A program made the position numbers and the translations under genes. Below the pieces are notes generated by a model, which made no database searches, was not told the origin of the DNA, and was given only the letters and a program-made list of their open reading frames with translations. A stretch of DNA of 64,000 nucleotides from positions 39,801 through 103,800 of the forward strand of contig NZ_JAHRIB010000114.1 of NCBI RefSeq assembly GCF_019090165.1, given 5' to 3'. Shown piece by piece: positions 40,500-49,652 of the stretch (its first letter is position 1; each line of letters opens with the position of its first letter). The stretch is from Streptomyces sp. BV286. GTDB lineage: Bacteria > Actinomycetota > Actinomycetes > Streptomycetales > Streptomycetaceae.

Positions 40500-41749
40500 A
40501 CGGGTTGCTCCGTGAGTGCGGCGGTGTCGAACCGCCTGGGCGTGAACGGGCGGGCCTCGTCCGGCAGTTCACCCGTGGTCAGGGCGTGCGCCATGACGTC
40601 CCCGGTGACGGGCGTGAGCAGCACGCCGTTGCGGTGGTGCCCGGTCGCCAGGAGCAGCCCGGGCAGCTCGGTCGGGCCGAGCAGGGGCGCGTTGTCGGGC
40701 GAGCCAGGGCGCAGTCCGGCCCGTGTCTCGGTGAGCGGCAGCTCGGTGATGCCGGGCACCAGTTCGTGGGCGTCCCGCAGCAGCTCGTACACGCCGCCCG
40801 CGGTCACCGTGGTGTCCCAGCCCAGCTCCTCGCTGGTCGCGCCGACGACCAGTTCGCCGCTCTCGCGCGGCACCAGATAGACGTGGCTGCCGCGGACCAC
40901 GGCGCGCACGGTCCGGCTCAGGAAGGGCGCGGACCGCTTCGGCACGGTCAGCCGCAGCACCTGCCCCTTCACCGGACGCACCGGCGGCAGCACGTCCTCG
41001 GGCACGCCCGCCAGGCGTCCGCTGAGGCTGCCCGCGGCGAGGACGACCTGCCCCGCCCTCAGCTCGGTGCCGTCCGTCGTGACGACCCCGGCCGCCCGGT
41101 CCCGTACGACGACCAGCCGCTCGGCCCACGTCCGGTGGAAGGTCACCCGGGCCCTCTCGCAGGCCGTGACCAGGGCCCCCGCGAGCCGCCGCGGGTCGAT
41201 CTGGTGGTCGCCGTCCACCCGCAGTCCGCCACGCACACCCGGCGCGAGCATCGGCTCCAGGCGCCGGCACTCGCGGCCGCTCAGCCACTCCGACTCCAGG
41301 CCCGACCGCTGCTGCAGGGCGTGCAGTTCCCGCAGGTGGGCGCGGTCGTCGGCGTCGAGCGCGACGGCCAGCGTGCCGCACCGCCGGTAGCCGAGGTCCT
41401 CGCCGGTCGCCCCGGTCGCCCCGGTCGCCCCGGTCGCCCCGGTCAGCTCGGCCACGAAGTCCGGATAGCGCCGTGCGGAGGCCAGGTTGAGGCCGAGCAG
41501 GGTCTGCTCGCCGTAGTGCAGCTCGGTGACGGCGGCCAGCATCCCGGCCGCGACCTGCGCGGCGCCGCCACCCGGTTCGGGATCCACGAGGGCGGTGGTC
41601 AGCCCGCGCTGCGCGGCCCGCCAGGCCGTGACCAGTCCGATGATCCCGCCCCCGACGACCAGGACGTCGGGCGTGCCCGACGACGCCCCCGGCGGGCGGG
41701 CTCCTTGCGGTGGTGACTTCGGTGAAGGTGCTTGCGGTGTACGCGACAT
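40496..41749 (-). CDS. thiO: glycine oxidase for thiamine synthesis
   Basis: 417-residue FAD enzyme that oxidises glycine to the iminoacetate used by ThiG. FAD fold at VLVVGGGIIGLVTAW and C-terminal GLRPGSPDNAPLLG and GHHRNGVLLTP segments. Residues about 104-116 are a (GAT)4-type tripeptide run encoded by four copies of a 9-base unit (41405-41440), an insertion unlikely to be structural. Start ATG 41749 lies just after the riboswitch. Confidence 0.94.
   Translation of the reverse strand: MSRTPQAPSPKSPPQGARPPGASSGTPDVLVVGGGIIGLVTAWRAAQRGLTTALVDPEPGGGAAQVAAGMLAAVTELHYGEQTLLGLNLASARRYPDFVAELTGATGATGATGATGEDLGYRRCGTLAVALDADDRAHLRELHALQQRSGLESEWLSGRECRRLEPMLAPGVRGGLRVDGDHQIDPRRLAGALVTACERARVTFHRTWAERLVVVRDRAAGVVTTDGTELRAGQVVLAAGSLSGRLAGVPEDVLPPVRPVKGQVLRLTVPKRSAPFLSRTVRAVVRGSHVYLVPRESGELVVGATSEELGWDTTVTAGGVYELLRDAHELVPGITELPLTETRAGLRPGSPDNAPLLGPTELPGLLLATGHHRNGVLLTPVTGDVMAHALTTGELPDEARPFTPRRFDTAALTEQPV
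41405..41440. repeat. 9-bp tandem repeat inside thiO
   Basis: GGTCGCCCC repeated exactly four times, with a fifth partial copy. It keeps the reading frame and codes for the Gly-Ala-Thr repeat. Length variation between strains is likely. Confidence 0.9.
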
Positions 41750-41761
41750 GGGCGTCCAGCC

Positions 41762-41853
41762 CCTCCCTTCGCCGGCATGACCCGGATCAGGTTCGTACGG
41801 TCGGAGGCCGCCCAGCCTCCCTCTCAGCCCGGTGCGTCCGGGCTCCCGCGAGT
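41762..41853 (-). promoter_or_regulatory. TPP riboswitch (THI element)
   Basis: On the minus strand the conserved CTGAGAGGGAG and GAACCTGATCCGGGTCATG motifs, with a final CGAAGGGAGGG, are all present. The last segment overlaps the ribosome-binding site of thiO (13 bases from the ATG), so TPP should block translation initiation. Confidence 0.95.
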
Positions 41854-41911
41854 GCTTTACGTTGGCCACCCTAGCCCTTCGTCCCGCACCTCAGTAAGGG
41901 AGCCTCACGGC

Positions 41912-42289
41912 ATGGCCCGCTCGCTCGACGGACTCGTTCTCGCCCCGGTGGCCGACCAGGCGCCGGGCCAGGTGGGGACCCGCACACGGTTCGTGTACCA
42001 CGAGGAGGACGGCGTGATCCGGGCCGATTACGCGGGCGGCGACGTCGTGCGCGGCCACCTCGTGGGCACGCGCGAGGGCGACCGACTCGACTTCAGGTAC
42101 GTGCAGTTGAAGGCGGACGGGACCACCTCCTCGGGGCACTGCGTGTCCCGGGTCACCGAGACCCCCGACGGGCGGGTGCGGCTGGAGGAGACCTGGGAGT
42201 GGGAGTCCCAGGAGGGCAGCGGGACAAGTGTGGTCGAAGAGGTCACCGACAGCCGGCCCTGTGCAACAGCTCACGGATCACGCCCCTGA
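41912..42289 (+). CDS. small beta-rich protein of unknown function
   Basis: 125 residues of alternating short hydrophobic and polar stretches, predicted all-beta. Repeated T-R-F-V-Y and G-x-x-x-G-D patterns and a VRLEETWEWES strand resemble the short proteins sometimes annotated as N-acetylglutamate synthase-like, a name I do not support. ATG with a GGGAG site upstream. Not otherwise recognised. Divergent from thiO. Confidence 0.65.
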   Translation: MARSLDGLVLAPVADQAPGQVGTRTRFVYHEEDGVIRADYAGGDVVRGHLVGTREGDRLDFRYVQLKADGTTSSGHCVSRVTETPDGRVRLEETWEWESQEGSGTSVVEEVTDSRPCATAHGSRP

Positions 42290-42321
42290 CCGACGATTTC
42301 ACCAGTGTCTATGGTGATCGT

Positions 42322-43551
42322 GTGACTGAGCTGACGCAGGGACGGAGCCCGGCGGCGCGACGGAGCGTCGTGATCGTCGGTGCGGGCATGGCCGGGGTGC
42401 AGACGGCGGTGGCCCTGCGGGAACAGGGCTTCACCGGCAGCGTGGTTCTGATCGGCGCGGAACCCCACCAGCCGTACGACCGCCCGCCGCTGTCCAAGGC
42501 CGTTCTGCTCGGCAAGGCCGAGGGTTCCGCCTTCGACGTCGACTTCGAGGCCCTCGACGTGGAACTGCGCCTGGGACTCGAAGTGACCGGCGTGAGCCCG
42601 GACCGGCGCGAACTCCACACGGCGAACGGACCCGTCCCCTACGACGTGCTGGTCGCCGCCACGGGCGCGGAACCCATCCGGCTGCCGGGCGCCGAGGGCG
42701 TACCCGGAGTCCATCTGCTGCGCACGCTGGACGACGCCGAGCGGCTGCGCCCCGTCCTCGCCCGTCAGCACGACATCGTGGTGGTGGGCGCCGGGTGGAT
42801 CGGCGCGGAGTTCGCCACGGCGGCGCGTGAGGCGGGGTGTTCGGTGACCGTCGTCGAGGCCGCCGACCGGCCCCTCGTCGGCGCGCTGCCGGCCGAGGTG
42901 GCCGCCCCCATGGCCACCTGGTACGCGGACAGCGGGGCGTCGCTGCGCACCCACGCGCGCGTGGAGCGCGTCGAGCCCGGCGCGGTGGTGCTGGACGACG
43001 GCTCGCGGCTGCCCGCGGGGGCCGTCGTCGTCGGTATCGGGGCGCGGCCCGCGACGGCCTGGCTGGCCGGCTCGGGGATCGAGCTCGGCGCCCACCGGGA
43101 GATCGTCGCGGACGACCACCTGCGCACCTCCGTTCCGGACGTGTACGCGGTCGGCGACTGCGCCTCGTTCCCGTCGGGCCGCTACGGCGAGCGCCTGCTG
43201 GTCCACCACTGGGACAACGCGCTCCAGGGCCCGCGCACGGTCGCGGCGAACATCGTCGGTGAGACGCCCGTCGTGTACGACCCCGTGCCGTACTTCTGGT
43301 CCGAGCAGTTCGGCCGCTTCGTCCAGTACGCGGGGCACCACGGGTCCGCGGACACCCTGGTCCGGCGGGGCGACCCGGCGGGACCGTCCTGGTCGGTGTG
43401 CTGGCTCCGGGAGAACCGCCTGGTCGCGGTCCTGGCGGTGGGCAGGCCACGGGACCTGGCGCAGGGGCGGCGGCTGATCGAGTCGGGCACCCGAATGGAC
43501 CCGGCCCTGCTGTCGGACCCGTCGCGCCCCCTGAAGACGGCGACGGTCTGA
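42322..43551 (+). CDS. FAD-dependent ferredoxin reductase-like oxidoreductase
   Basis: 409 residues of the rhodocoxin/putidaredoxin reductase type: FAD site VVIVGAGMAGVQTA, DRPPLSK motif, NAD site VVVGAGWIGAEFA, and the second FAD motif VYAVGDCASFPS. GTG start at 42322, with an overlap-free 32-base gap to the previous gene. Its partner ferredoxin is not in the window. Substrate or P450 partner unknown. Confidence 0.92.
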   Translation: MTELTQGRSPAARRSVVIVGAGMAGVQTAVALREQGFTGSVVLIGAEPHQPYDRPPLSKAVLLGKAEGSAFDVDFEALDVELRLGLEVTGVSPDRRELHTANGPVPYDVLVAATGAEPIRLPGAEGVPGVHLLRTLDDAERLRPVLARQHDIVVVGAGWIGAEFATAAREAGCSVTVVEAADRPLVGALPAEVAAPMATWYADSGASLRTHARVERVEPGAVVLDDGSRLPAGAVVVGIGARPATAWLAGSGIELGAHREIVADDHLRTSVPDVYAVGDCASFPSGRYGERLLVHHWDNALQGPRTVAANIVGETPVVYDPVPYFWSEQFGRFVQYAGHHGSADTLVRRGDPAGPSWSVCWLRENRLVAVLAVGRPRDLAQGRRLIESGTRMDPALLSDPSRPLKTATV

Positions 43552-43755
43552 CACGACGGCGGTCCGACGCGACGAGGGAGCACGTCGACGACGGCGTGCC
43601 GCCCGCCGGCCCGGGCCGCGGTCCTCGCCCGCCGGAGCGGCCGTCGCCGTGTCCGGCCCGGCGGCGCCGGACGGCCGCGGGGGAGCGCACGGACGACGGC
43701 CGGGGGAGGGACTCGGCAGTGCACCCCCGGCCGGGGTCGTGGCAGGCTTGTCCTC

Positions 43756-44127
43756 GTGACCGAGATTGACGCAAAGATCGATGCTCTCGTCCCCGCCTGG
43801 CTCACTCTCCCCGACATCGCCGAACAGCTCGGCGTCGAGGTGACGCGCGTCCGGCAGCTGGTCAAGGACGGCCAGCTCATCGCCGTACGCCGTGGTGAGA
43901 ACCGCGCGCTGCACGTCCCCGCCGCCTTCATCGACGGGAACGAGCAGAAGGTCGTCAAGGGCCTGTCGGGCACCCTGACGCTCCTGAGGGACGACGGCTT
44001 CTCCGACGAAGAGATGCTCGAGTGGCTCTTCACGCCCGACGAGAGCCTGCCCGGCACCCCCGCGCAGGCTCTGAGCGAGAATCGCGGCACGGAGGTGAAG
44101 CGTCGCGCCCAGGCGCTCGCCGTCTGA
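43756..44127 (+). CDS. Rv2175c-family DNA-binding protein
   Basis: 123-residue winged helix-turn-helix protein. LTLPDIAEQLGVEVTRVRQLVKDGQLIAVRR forms the HTH, and the C-terminal LLRDDGFSDEEMLEWLFTPDESLPG matches the wider Rv2175c family. In M. tuberculosis that protein is a substrate of the Ser/Thr kinase PknL, its neighbour. The kinase gene here is about 4 kb away, with the thi genes between. Whether it is phosphorylated is not known from sequence. Confidence 0.88.
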   Translation: MTEIDAKIDALVPAWLTLPDIAEQLGVEVTRVRQLVKDGQLIAVRRGENRALHVPAAFIDGNEQKVVKGLSGTLTLLRDDGFSDEEMLEWLFTPDESLPGTPAQALSENRGTEVKRRAQALAV

Positions 44128-44143
44128 CCGCATCACGCCGTTC

Positions 44144-44177
44144 GGCGTACGGGCCGCGATCCCGCGGCCCGTACGCC
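44144..44177 (+). terminator. hairpin between the Rv2175c-type gene and thiE
   Basis: Perfect 15-bp stem GGCGTACGGGCCGCG (44144-44158), loop ATCC, partner 44163-44177. It ends 26 bases before the thiE start, so it terminates the upstream gene or acts as an attenuator for thiE. Confidence 0.7.
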
Positions 44178-44203
44178 ACCGACTCGACCCGGGGGACCCT
44201 GGC

Positions 44204-44854
44204 ATGCCCGAATCCACCGCACGCGCACAGCTCGCCGACGCCCGGGTCTACCTCTGCACGGACGCCCGCAGGCGCCAGGGCGACCTCGCCGGTTTCCTGG
44301 ACGCGGTCCTCGCGAACGGCGTGGACATCGTGCAGCTGCGCGACAAGGGCATGGAGGCGGCCGAGGAGCTCGAACACCTGGCCGTCCTCGCGGACGCCTG
44401 CCGCAGGCACGGCACGCTGCTCGCGGTCAACGACCGGGCCGACGTCGCCCACGCCATCGGGGCCGACGTCCTGCACCTCGGCCAGGGAGACCTCCCCGTG
44501 CCCGCGGCCCGGGCGATCCTCGGCGACGACGTCCTGATCGGCCGGTCCACGCACTCCGGGCCGGAGGCCGCGGCAGCCGCCGTCCAAGACGGCGTGGACT
44601 ACTTCTGCACGGGGCCCTGCTGGCCGACCCCCACCAAGCCGGGGCGCCACGCACCGGGCCTCGACCTGGTCCGGGCCACGGCCGCGCTCGCCACGGACCG
44701 CCCCTGGTTCGCCATCGGCGGCATCGACCTCGGCAACCTCGACGAGGTGCTCGAAGCGGGCGCCCGCCGTGTCGTCGTCGTACGGGCGATCACCGACGCG
44801 GACGATCCCGGCGCCGCGGCGGCCGAGTTCGCGAAGCGGCTGCGGGCGGGGTGA
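44204..44854 (+). CDS. thiE: thiamine-phosphate synthase
   Basis: 216-residue TIM barrel joining the thiazole and pyrimidine halves of thiamine. QLRDKG, VNDRADVAHAIGADVLHLGQ and the pyrophosphate-binding TGPCWPTPTKPGR segments are intact. It stands apart from thiO-thiS-thiG and has no TPP riboswitch in front. The short region upstream holds a 15-bp hairpin. Confidence 0.95.
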   Translation: MPESTARAQLADARVYLCTDARRRQGDLAGFLDAVLANGVDIVQLRDKGMEAAEELEHLAVLADACRRHGTLLAVNDRADVAHAIGADVLHLGQGDLPVPAARAILGDDVLIGRSTHSGPEAAAAAVQDGVDYFCTGPCWPTPTKPGRHAPGLDLVRATAALATDRPWFAIGGIDLGNLDEVLEAGARRVVVVRAITDADDPGAAAAEFAKRLRAG

Positions 44855-45012
44855 GCCGGAGTCCTGAGGCTGCCGGAGGCCGGTGGGTGAGAGGGGCCGG
44901 GCTGGAGGTTCGCTCGACTCCTGGTGTCCGAGGGGTGGACAACAAGTCGACAAACCGGGCAAATTCTCCACATCCGGTTGGGGGACCGCCTCCCCCTGAC
45001 TAACCTGCCGGT

Positions 45013-45936
45013 ATGGCCCTCGGATCTGCTTCCACCAGGACTGACCGCGCACGCACCGTGCGCGACATGCTCGCGACCGGCAAGACGACGTATTCGTTCG
45101 AGTTCTGGGCACCGAAGACCGAAAAGGGCGAGCGGAACCTGTGGAACGCGCTGCGCAGGGTCGAGGCGGTCGCTCCCAGCTTCGTCTCCGTGACGTACGG
45201 CGCGGGCGGCACGACGCGCGCCGGCACGGTCAAGGCGACGGAGCAGATCGTCGCCGACACGACGCTCACTCCGGTCGCCCACCTCACGGCCGTCAACCAC
45301 TCCATCGCGGAACTGCGCAACATCATCGGCCAGTACGCGGACGCCGGGATCCGGAACATGCTCGCCGTACGGGGCGACCCGCCCGGCGACCCCATGGCCG
45401 ACTGGGTGGCGCACCCCCGGGGCCTCACCTACGCGGCCGAGCTCGTCCGGCTCATCAAGGAGGCCGGCGACTTCTGTGTGGGCGTCGCGGCCTTCCCGGA
45501 GATGCATCCGCGGTCCGGGGACTGGGACACGGACGTCGCGCACTTCGTCGACAAGTGCAGGGCCGGCGCCGACTACGCGATCACACAGATGTTCTTCCAG
45601 CCGGAGGCGTACCTGCGCCTGCGTGACCGGGTCGACGCGGCGGGCTGTGTGACGCCGGTCATCCCCGAGGTCATGCCGGTGACCAGCGTGAAGATGCTGG
45701 AACGGCTGCCGCAGCTCAGCAACGCCTCCTTCCCGGACGCCCTGAAGGAGCGGATCCTCACAGCCAAGGACGATCCGGCGGCTGTACGCTCCATTGGCAT
45801 CGAGTTCGCCACGGAGTTCTGCGCGAGGCTGCTGGCCGAGGGAGTCCCCGGACTGCATTTCATTACGCTGAACAACTCCACCGCGACGCTGGAAATCTAC
45901 GAGAACCTGGGCCTGCATCACCCGCAGCAGGCCTAG
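45013..45936 (+). CDS. metF: methylenetetrahydrofolate reductase
   Basis: 307-residue FAD enzyme of one-carbon metabolism that reduces methylene-THF to methyl-THF for methionine synthesis. YSFEFWAPKTEKGERNLWN, SVTYGAGGTTR, LAVRGDPPG and QMFFQPEAYLRL are family segments. Catalytic Glu lies in the first of these. ATG start. No SAM or B12 riboswitch was recognised in the 158 bases upstream. Confidence 0.95.
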   Translation: MALGSASTRTDRARTVRDMLATGKTTYSFEFWAPKTEKGERNLWNALRRVEAVAPSFVSVTYGAGGTTRAGTVKATEQIVADTTLTPVAHLTAVNHSIAELRNIIGQYADAGIRNMLAVRGDPPGDPMADWVAHPRGLTYAAELVRLIKEAGDFCVGVAAFPEMHPRSGDWDTDVAHFVDKCRAGADYAITQMFFQPEAYLRLRDRVDAAGCVTPVIPEVMPVTSVKMLERLPQLSNASFPDALKERILTAKDDPAAVRSIGIEFATEFCARLLAEGVPGLHFITLNNSTATLEIYENLGLHHPQQA

Positions 45937-45993
45937 ACCGGTCGCATCGTCGTACGACACACTGCGTAGCGGCCACCTGGGAGAGGGGCGTAC

Positions 45994-46992
45994 ATGGGCT
46001 GGACGGTCCTCTATATCGCGTTCGGCATCGTCGCACTGTGGCTGCTCGGCGAGGTGCTGCTGCAGTACAAGGCGCGGTTGCGCTGGCGGCTGCTGGCCTT
46101 CGCCGGCTTCCTCGGCGTGGTCATCGGTGTCCTGATCCCGTCCGTGGTGGTCATCGGCCTGGGCGCGGCAGCCTTCGCCGTCGGGCAGACGTACGTCACG
46201 TTGTCGTTCCGCAGCGGATTCGCCTCCGGCTGGGCCGTCGCCGGACGCCCGGGTGTCAACAAGCGCCGCCGCGGCGAACCCGACCGCAAGGACCCGTCAC
46301 TGGAAGTCACCGACCTCCAGGCCACGGACAGCGGAACGTATCCTCAGCGGGACTTCGGCCAGGACCAGAGCTTCGGCCGGGACGACGCCTTCGGGCACGA
46401 GGACTCGGTCTTCGGCCGGCGCCCCGAGCCCGCCGCCGACGCCACCGCCGTCTACGAACCGCAGCCGCTGCCCGACGACACCGGCCAGTACGGCGTGTAC
46501 AGCGACGCCGCCTACGCCGCCGCCACCGACGCGGCGTACGCCGCCTCCGCCCAGGCGCAGGCCCAAGGTCAGGGTCAGGAGCAGGGGCAGGCCCAGGACC
46601 AGTTCGCGCAGAACTACGGGTACGACGGTTACTCCGGCTACGACCAGCAGCAGCAGTACGGCTACGACACCTCGCAGCAGCAGTACGCCGCCTACTCCGA
46701 CCCGTACGTCGGCACACAGTCCTACGACGCCGGCTCGTACGGCCAGTCCTACGACACCTCGCAGCAGCAGTACGGGCAGCAGCAGGAGCAGTACGCCGCG
46801 GGCGCCTACGGCGGCGAGACCCCGCCCGGCGGCCTCTGGATGCCGCAGCAGCGCAGCACCGAGGACCCGTACGGGGGCGAGCTCCCGCCGGAGCAGTCCT
46901 ATCCCTACGAGGGCAACGGACAGCAGGGCGGCAACGGCAACGGCAACGGGCAGCAGAGCGGCGGGTACGACGAGCAGCAGTACCGGTTCTGA
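45994..46992 (+). CDS. membrane protein with Q/Y/G-rich low-complexity tail
   Basis: 332 residues. Two or three N-terminal membrane helices (about 3-65) are followed by a basic stretch and then about 230 residues of low complexity rich in Gln, Tyr, Ala, Gly and Asp, with repeated YDTSQQQY units. The tail lacks charged blocks and looks like a prion-like domain. Not recognised as a named family. ATG start with a GGGAGAGG site. It may tether a flexible cytoplasmic scaffold (inference). Confidence 0.75.
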   Translation: MGWTVLYIAFGIVALWLLGEVLLQYKARLRWRLLAFAGFLGVVIGVLIPSVVVIGLGAAAFAVGQTYVTLSFRSGFASGWAVAGRPGVNKRRRGEPDRKDPSLEVTDLQATDSGTYPQRDFGQDQSFGRDDAFGHEDSVFGRRPEPAADATAVYEPQPLPDDTGQYGVYSDAAYAAATDAAYAASAQAQAQGQGQEQGQAQDQFAQNYGYDGYSGYDQQQQYGYDTSQQQYAAYSDPYVGTQSYDAGSYGQSYDTSQQQYGQQQEQYAAGAYGGETPPGGLWMPQQRSTEDPYGGELPPEQSYPYEGNGQQGGNGNGNGQQSGGYDEQQYRF

Positions 46993-47058
46993 ACCCGGGT
47001 CCGGGCTCCCGTACCGACCGCCCGGGTCCCTCTCACCGCGGCGCCCGCCCCTCGCGTG

Positions 47059-48573
47059 TCACTGCGAACCCCTGAAGTCCGGCCCCTCCACGATCAGCCC
47101 GGCGACCAGCGCCCCCGACATGCCGGCGTGCGGAAGTCCGCCGCCCGGGTGAGCCCAGCCACCGACCGCGAACAGCCCGGGTACACGGGTGCTGTTCGGG
47201 GGCCGCAACAGGGCGCCGCCCTCGCCGGCGAGCGCGGGAGCGGGCACGCCGCCGCCCTCGGCTCCGGTCTCCCGCTCCGTGTCCAGCGGCGTCCGCACCT
47301 CGCGCCACAGCATGCGCTCGCGCAGGTCCGGCACCGCCCGCTCCGCGGCGGCGACCATCCGGTCGGCGAAGGCGTCGGCGGCACCGGCCGCAGCCCAGTC
47401 GTAGCGCGCGAGGGACGGCACGGTGGCCGTGAGGACCACGGACTCGTGGGCGTCGTCGGGGCGCAGCAGCGGGTCGTCAGGACGGTCCACCCACACGGTG
47501 GGCCGCGGCGGCACCACGCCCGTCCCGAAGGTGTGGCCCAGCTCCCCGGCCCGGTCCGTGGTGTGCACGACCGTGCGGTGCACCGCGCCCGCCTCGCGCG
47601 GACCGCGCAACGCGAGGCAGACCACGGCCCTGCCGCAGGACAGCGCCCCGGGACGCCGCTCGGGCGCCTCGCCCGCGTACAGATCGCCGCGACCCGTCAG
47701 GCGCTCCAGCAGCTCCGGCGGCCCGCCCACCACGAAGTCCGCCTCGGCGACGGTCCCGTCACGCAGCTCCACACCGGTCGCCCGGCCGTCCTTCTCCGTG
47801 ACGGAGACGACCTCGGACCCGAAGGCGAACTCCACCCTGCGGGCCACACACCGCTCGTACACGGCCCGTGCCAACTCCCGCATGCCGCCCCGGACATACC
47901 AGGCACCGAAGGCGTGCTCCATGTACGGCAGGACGGCCGCGCTCGCCGGGGCCGTGCCCGGGTCGAGGCCGTACGCCAGGGCGTGGCTCTCCAGAAGAGC
48001 GGTGAGGCGCGCATCGCCCAGCTCCCAGGCGCCGACCTCCGACAGCCGGCGGGCCGTACGCGTGCGCAGGAGCCGGCGCCGACGCAGCGCCGGGTAGGGC
48101 TCGCGCTCGCCCAGCACCTGCCAGTCGGGCCACAGCGGCTCCTCCAGGAGAGGCCGCCGCGTCCGGTCCCAGGCCTCGCGCGCCCGGACCAGGAAGTCGC
48201 TCCAGCGCTCGCCCGCTCCCGCTCCCAGGGCCTCGTCCAGGGCCGAGACGACCCCCGCGCGCGAGGCGTTGGGCAGGGTGACCGCCGTGCCGTCGGCGAA
48301 GACGTGCCGTGCCGCCGGGTCGACCTGGACGAGGTCGACGCAGGCCTCCAGGGGCTCCTTGCCCGTCTTGACGAACAGGTCGCGGTAGACCGCTGGGACC
48401 GGGAGCAGCCCGGGGCCTGTGTCGAAGGCGAAGCCGTCGCGCTCGAAGCGGCCCACCGCGCCGCCGTACGTATCCGTCCGCTCGTACACCGCCACCCGGT
48501 GGCCCGCGACGGCCAGCCGGGCAGCGGCCGCCATCGCGCCCATCCCGGCGCCGATCACCGCAATCCGTGCCAT
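47059..48573 (-). CDS. phytoene desaturase-like NAD(P)/FAD oxidoreductase
   Basis: 504 residues. The N-terminal FAD fold IAVIGAGMGAMAAAARLAVAGH and the C-terminal VGGWAHPGGGLPHAGMSG motif are those of CrtI-type desaturases and related isomerases. No phytoene synthase or prenyltransferase is adjacent, so a carotenoid substrate is not assured. ATG 48573 is the first Met before the fold. Confidence 0.88.
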   Translation of the reverse strand: MARIAVIGAGMGAMAAAARLAVAGHRVAVYERTDTYGGAVGRFERDGFAFDTGPGLLPVPAVYRDLFVKTGKEPLEACVDLVQVDPAARHVFADGTAVTLPNASRAGVVSALDEALGAGAGERWSDFLVRAREAWDRTRRPLLEEPLWPDWQVLGEREPYPALRRRRLLRTRTARRLSEVGAWELGDARLTALLESHALAYGLDPGTAPASAAVLPYMEHAFGAWYVRGGMRELARAVYERCVARRVEFAFGSEVVSVTEKDGRATGVELRDGTVAEADFVVGGPPELLERLTGRGDLYAGEAPERRPGALSCGRAVVCLALRGPREAGAVHRTVVHTTDRAGELGHTFGTGVVPPRPTVWVDRPDDPLLRPDDAHESVVLTATVPSLARYDWAAAGAADAFADRMVAAAERAVPDLRERMLWREVRTPLDTERETGAEGGGVPAPALAGEGGALLRPPNSTRVPGLFAVGGWAHPGGGLPHAGMSGALVAGLIVEGPDFRGSQ

Positions 48574-48670
48574 GCCAGGGACTTTATCGGCCGCCACCGA
48601 CAACCGGCCCGCAGCCCCGGACGGCCGAAGGACCACCCGTGGAAGGCGCCGGGGCGGCCCGTCCGCGGGG

Positions 48671-49282
48671 TCAGCCGGGCGGGACCGTCCGCCGCGCGAG
48701 CTGTCTCTCCTCGCGGCGCCGGGCCCTGCGGCGCAGGAACCGTCTGATCCGCGAGAGCAGGAAGAAGAGCACCAGCAGACCGGACAGCAGCAGGACACCC
48801 GCGATGATCGCCGCGGCCTCCGGATGGAACATCGCGAAGGTGATGATCCCGGCGACCCCGAGATCCTCGGCGGTGCTCAGCACGACATTGCTGAACGGCT
48901 CGGGCGAGGTGTTGACCGCCATCCGCGTCCCGGCCTTGACGACGTGGCTGGCCAGGGCCGACGAGCCGCCGATCGCCCCCGCCGCCAGCTCGGACAGCGA
49001 GCCGCTCTGGCCGGCGAGCAGCGCCGCCACGACGGCCCCCGACACCGGCCGGATCACCGTGTGCACGGAGTCCCACACCGAGTCCACGTACGGGACCTTG
49101 TCGGCGACGGCCTCGCAGACGAACAGGAGGCCCGCCACGACGAGGACCTCGGGGCGCTGCAGCGATTCGGGCACCTCGTCACTCAGCCCGGTCGCGCCGA
49201 AGAGGCCGAGGAGCAGCACCACCGCGTACGCGTTGACACCGCTGGCCCAGCCGCTGGTGAAGACCAGAGGGAGTACGGACAC
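48671..49282 (-). CDS. DUF4126 membrane protein
   Basis: 203 residues with five or so hydrophobic helices, opening SVLPLVFTSGWASGVNAYAVVLLLG and containing the conserved DKVPYVDSVWD loop. The C terminus is Arg-rich and cytoplasmic. GTG start. Function unknown. Confidence 0.82.
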   Translation of the reverse strand: MSVLPLVFTSGWASGVNAYAVVLLLGLFGATGLSDEVPESLQRPEVLVVAGLLFVCEAVADKVPYVDSVWDSVHTVIRPVSGAVVAALLAGQSGSLSELAAGAIGGSSALASHVVKAGTRMAVNTSPEPFSNVVLSTAEDLGVAGIITFAMFHPEAAAIIAGVLLLSGLLVLFFLLSRIRRFLRRRARRREERQLARRTVPPG

Positions 49283-49652
49283 GGGGGCGATCGTAACCAG
49301 TCGGCAACGACCTGTCCTGGGCCTGAGTGCGCAGGGCTGAGTATCCGTACCTAGAGGGTGAGTTGAGTACGCGCGCGGATGGGTGCCGACCTGCGCGAAC
49401 GGGAGAGTGGAGGCACGGAAAGGGGCGCGGCTCCGGTACCGCCGACACGGGGCGGCGGAACGGCGCAGCGCCCTCGACCGCTCCTTCCGCCGAGAACTCG
49501 GCGGGAGCGAGGCACGGGGGGACCCGGGGGAGCTCGAACGGGGGACCGACGGGGGAAGCACGGGGGAGCAAGGAAGGGGCGCCGGTCCGGCGTGGCCCGC
49601 GGGGGACGCGGCCACGCCGGACCGGCGCCTCGTTCGTGTGCGCCCGCCCGTG
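49283..49652 (-). other. intergenic region: DUF4126 promoter and TetR operon terminator
   Basis: Near 49338-49378 are repeated GAGTA/GTGAGT elements (TGAGTATCCGTACC and GTGAGTTGAGTAC) that may be promoter-related. At 49578-49597 and 49610-49629 is a perfect 20-bp inverted repeat with 12-base loop, just downstream of the tetR stop, acting as its terminator. The intervening sequence is GC-rich; a plus-strand frame there lacks coding features. Confidence 0.5.
49578..49629 (-). terminator. terminator after the TetR gene
   Basis: 20-bp perfect stem starting GGCGCCGGTCC, loop 49598-49609, 24 bases past the stop codon. Confidence 0.8.

Noticed and set aside
44855..45012. SAM or B12 riboswitch before metF
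   Set aside because: Region is only 158 bases and shows neither a B12-box nor SAM-element core; a short GGGGGA/TCCCCC hairpin is all that is visible.
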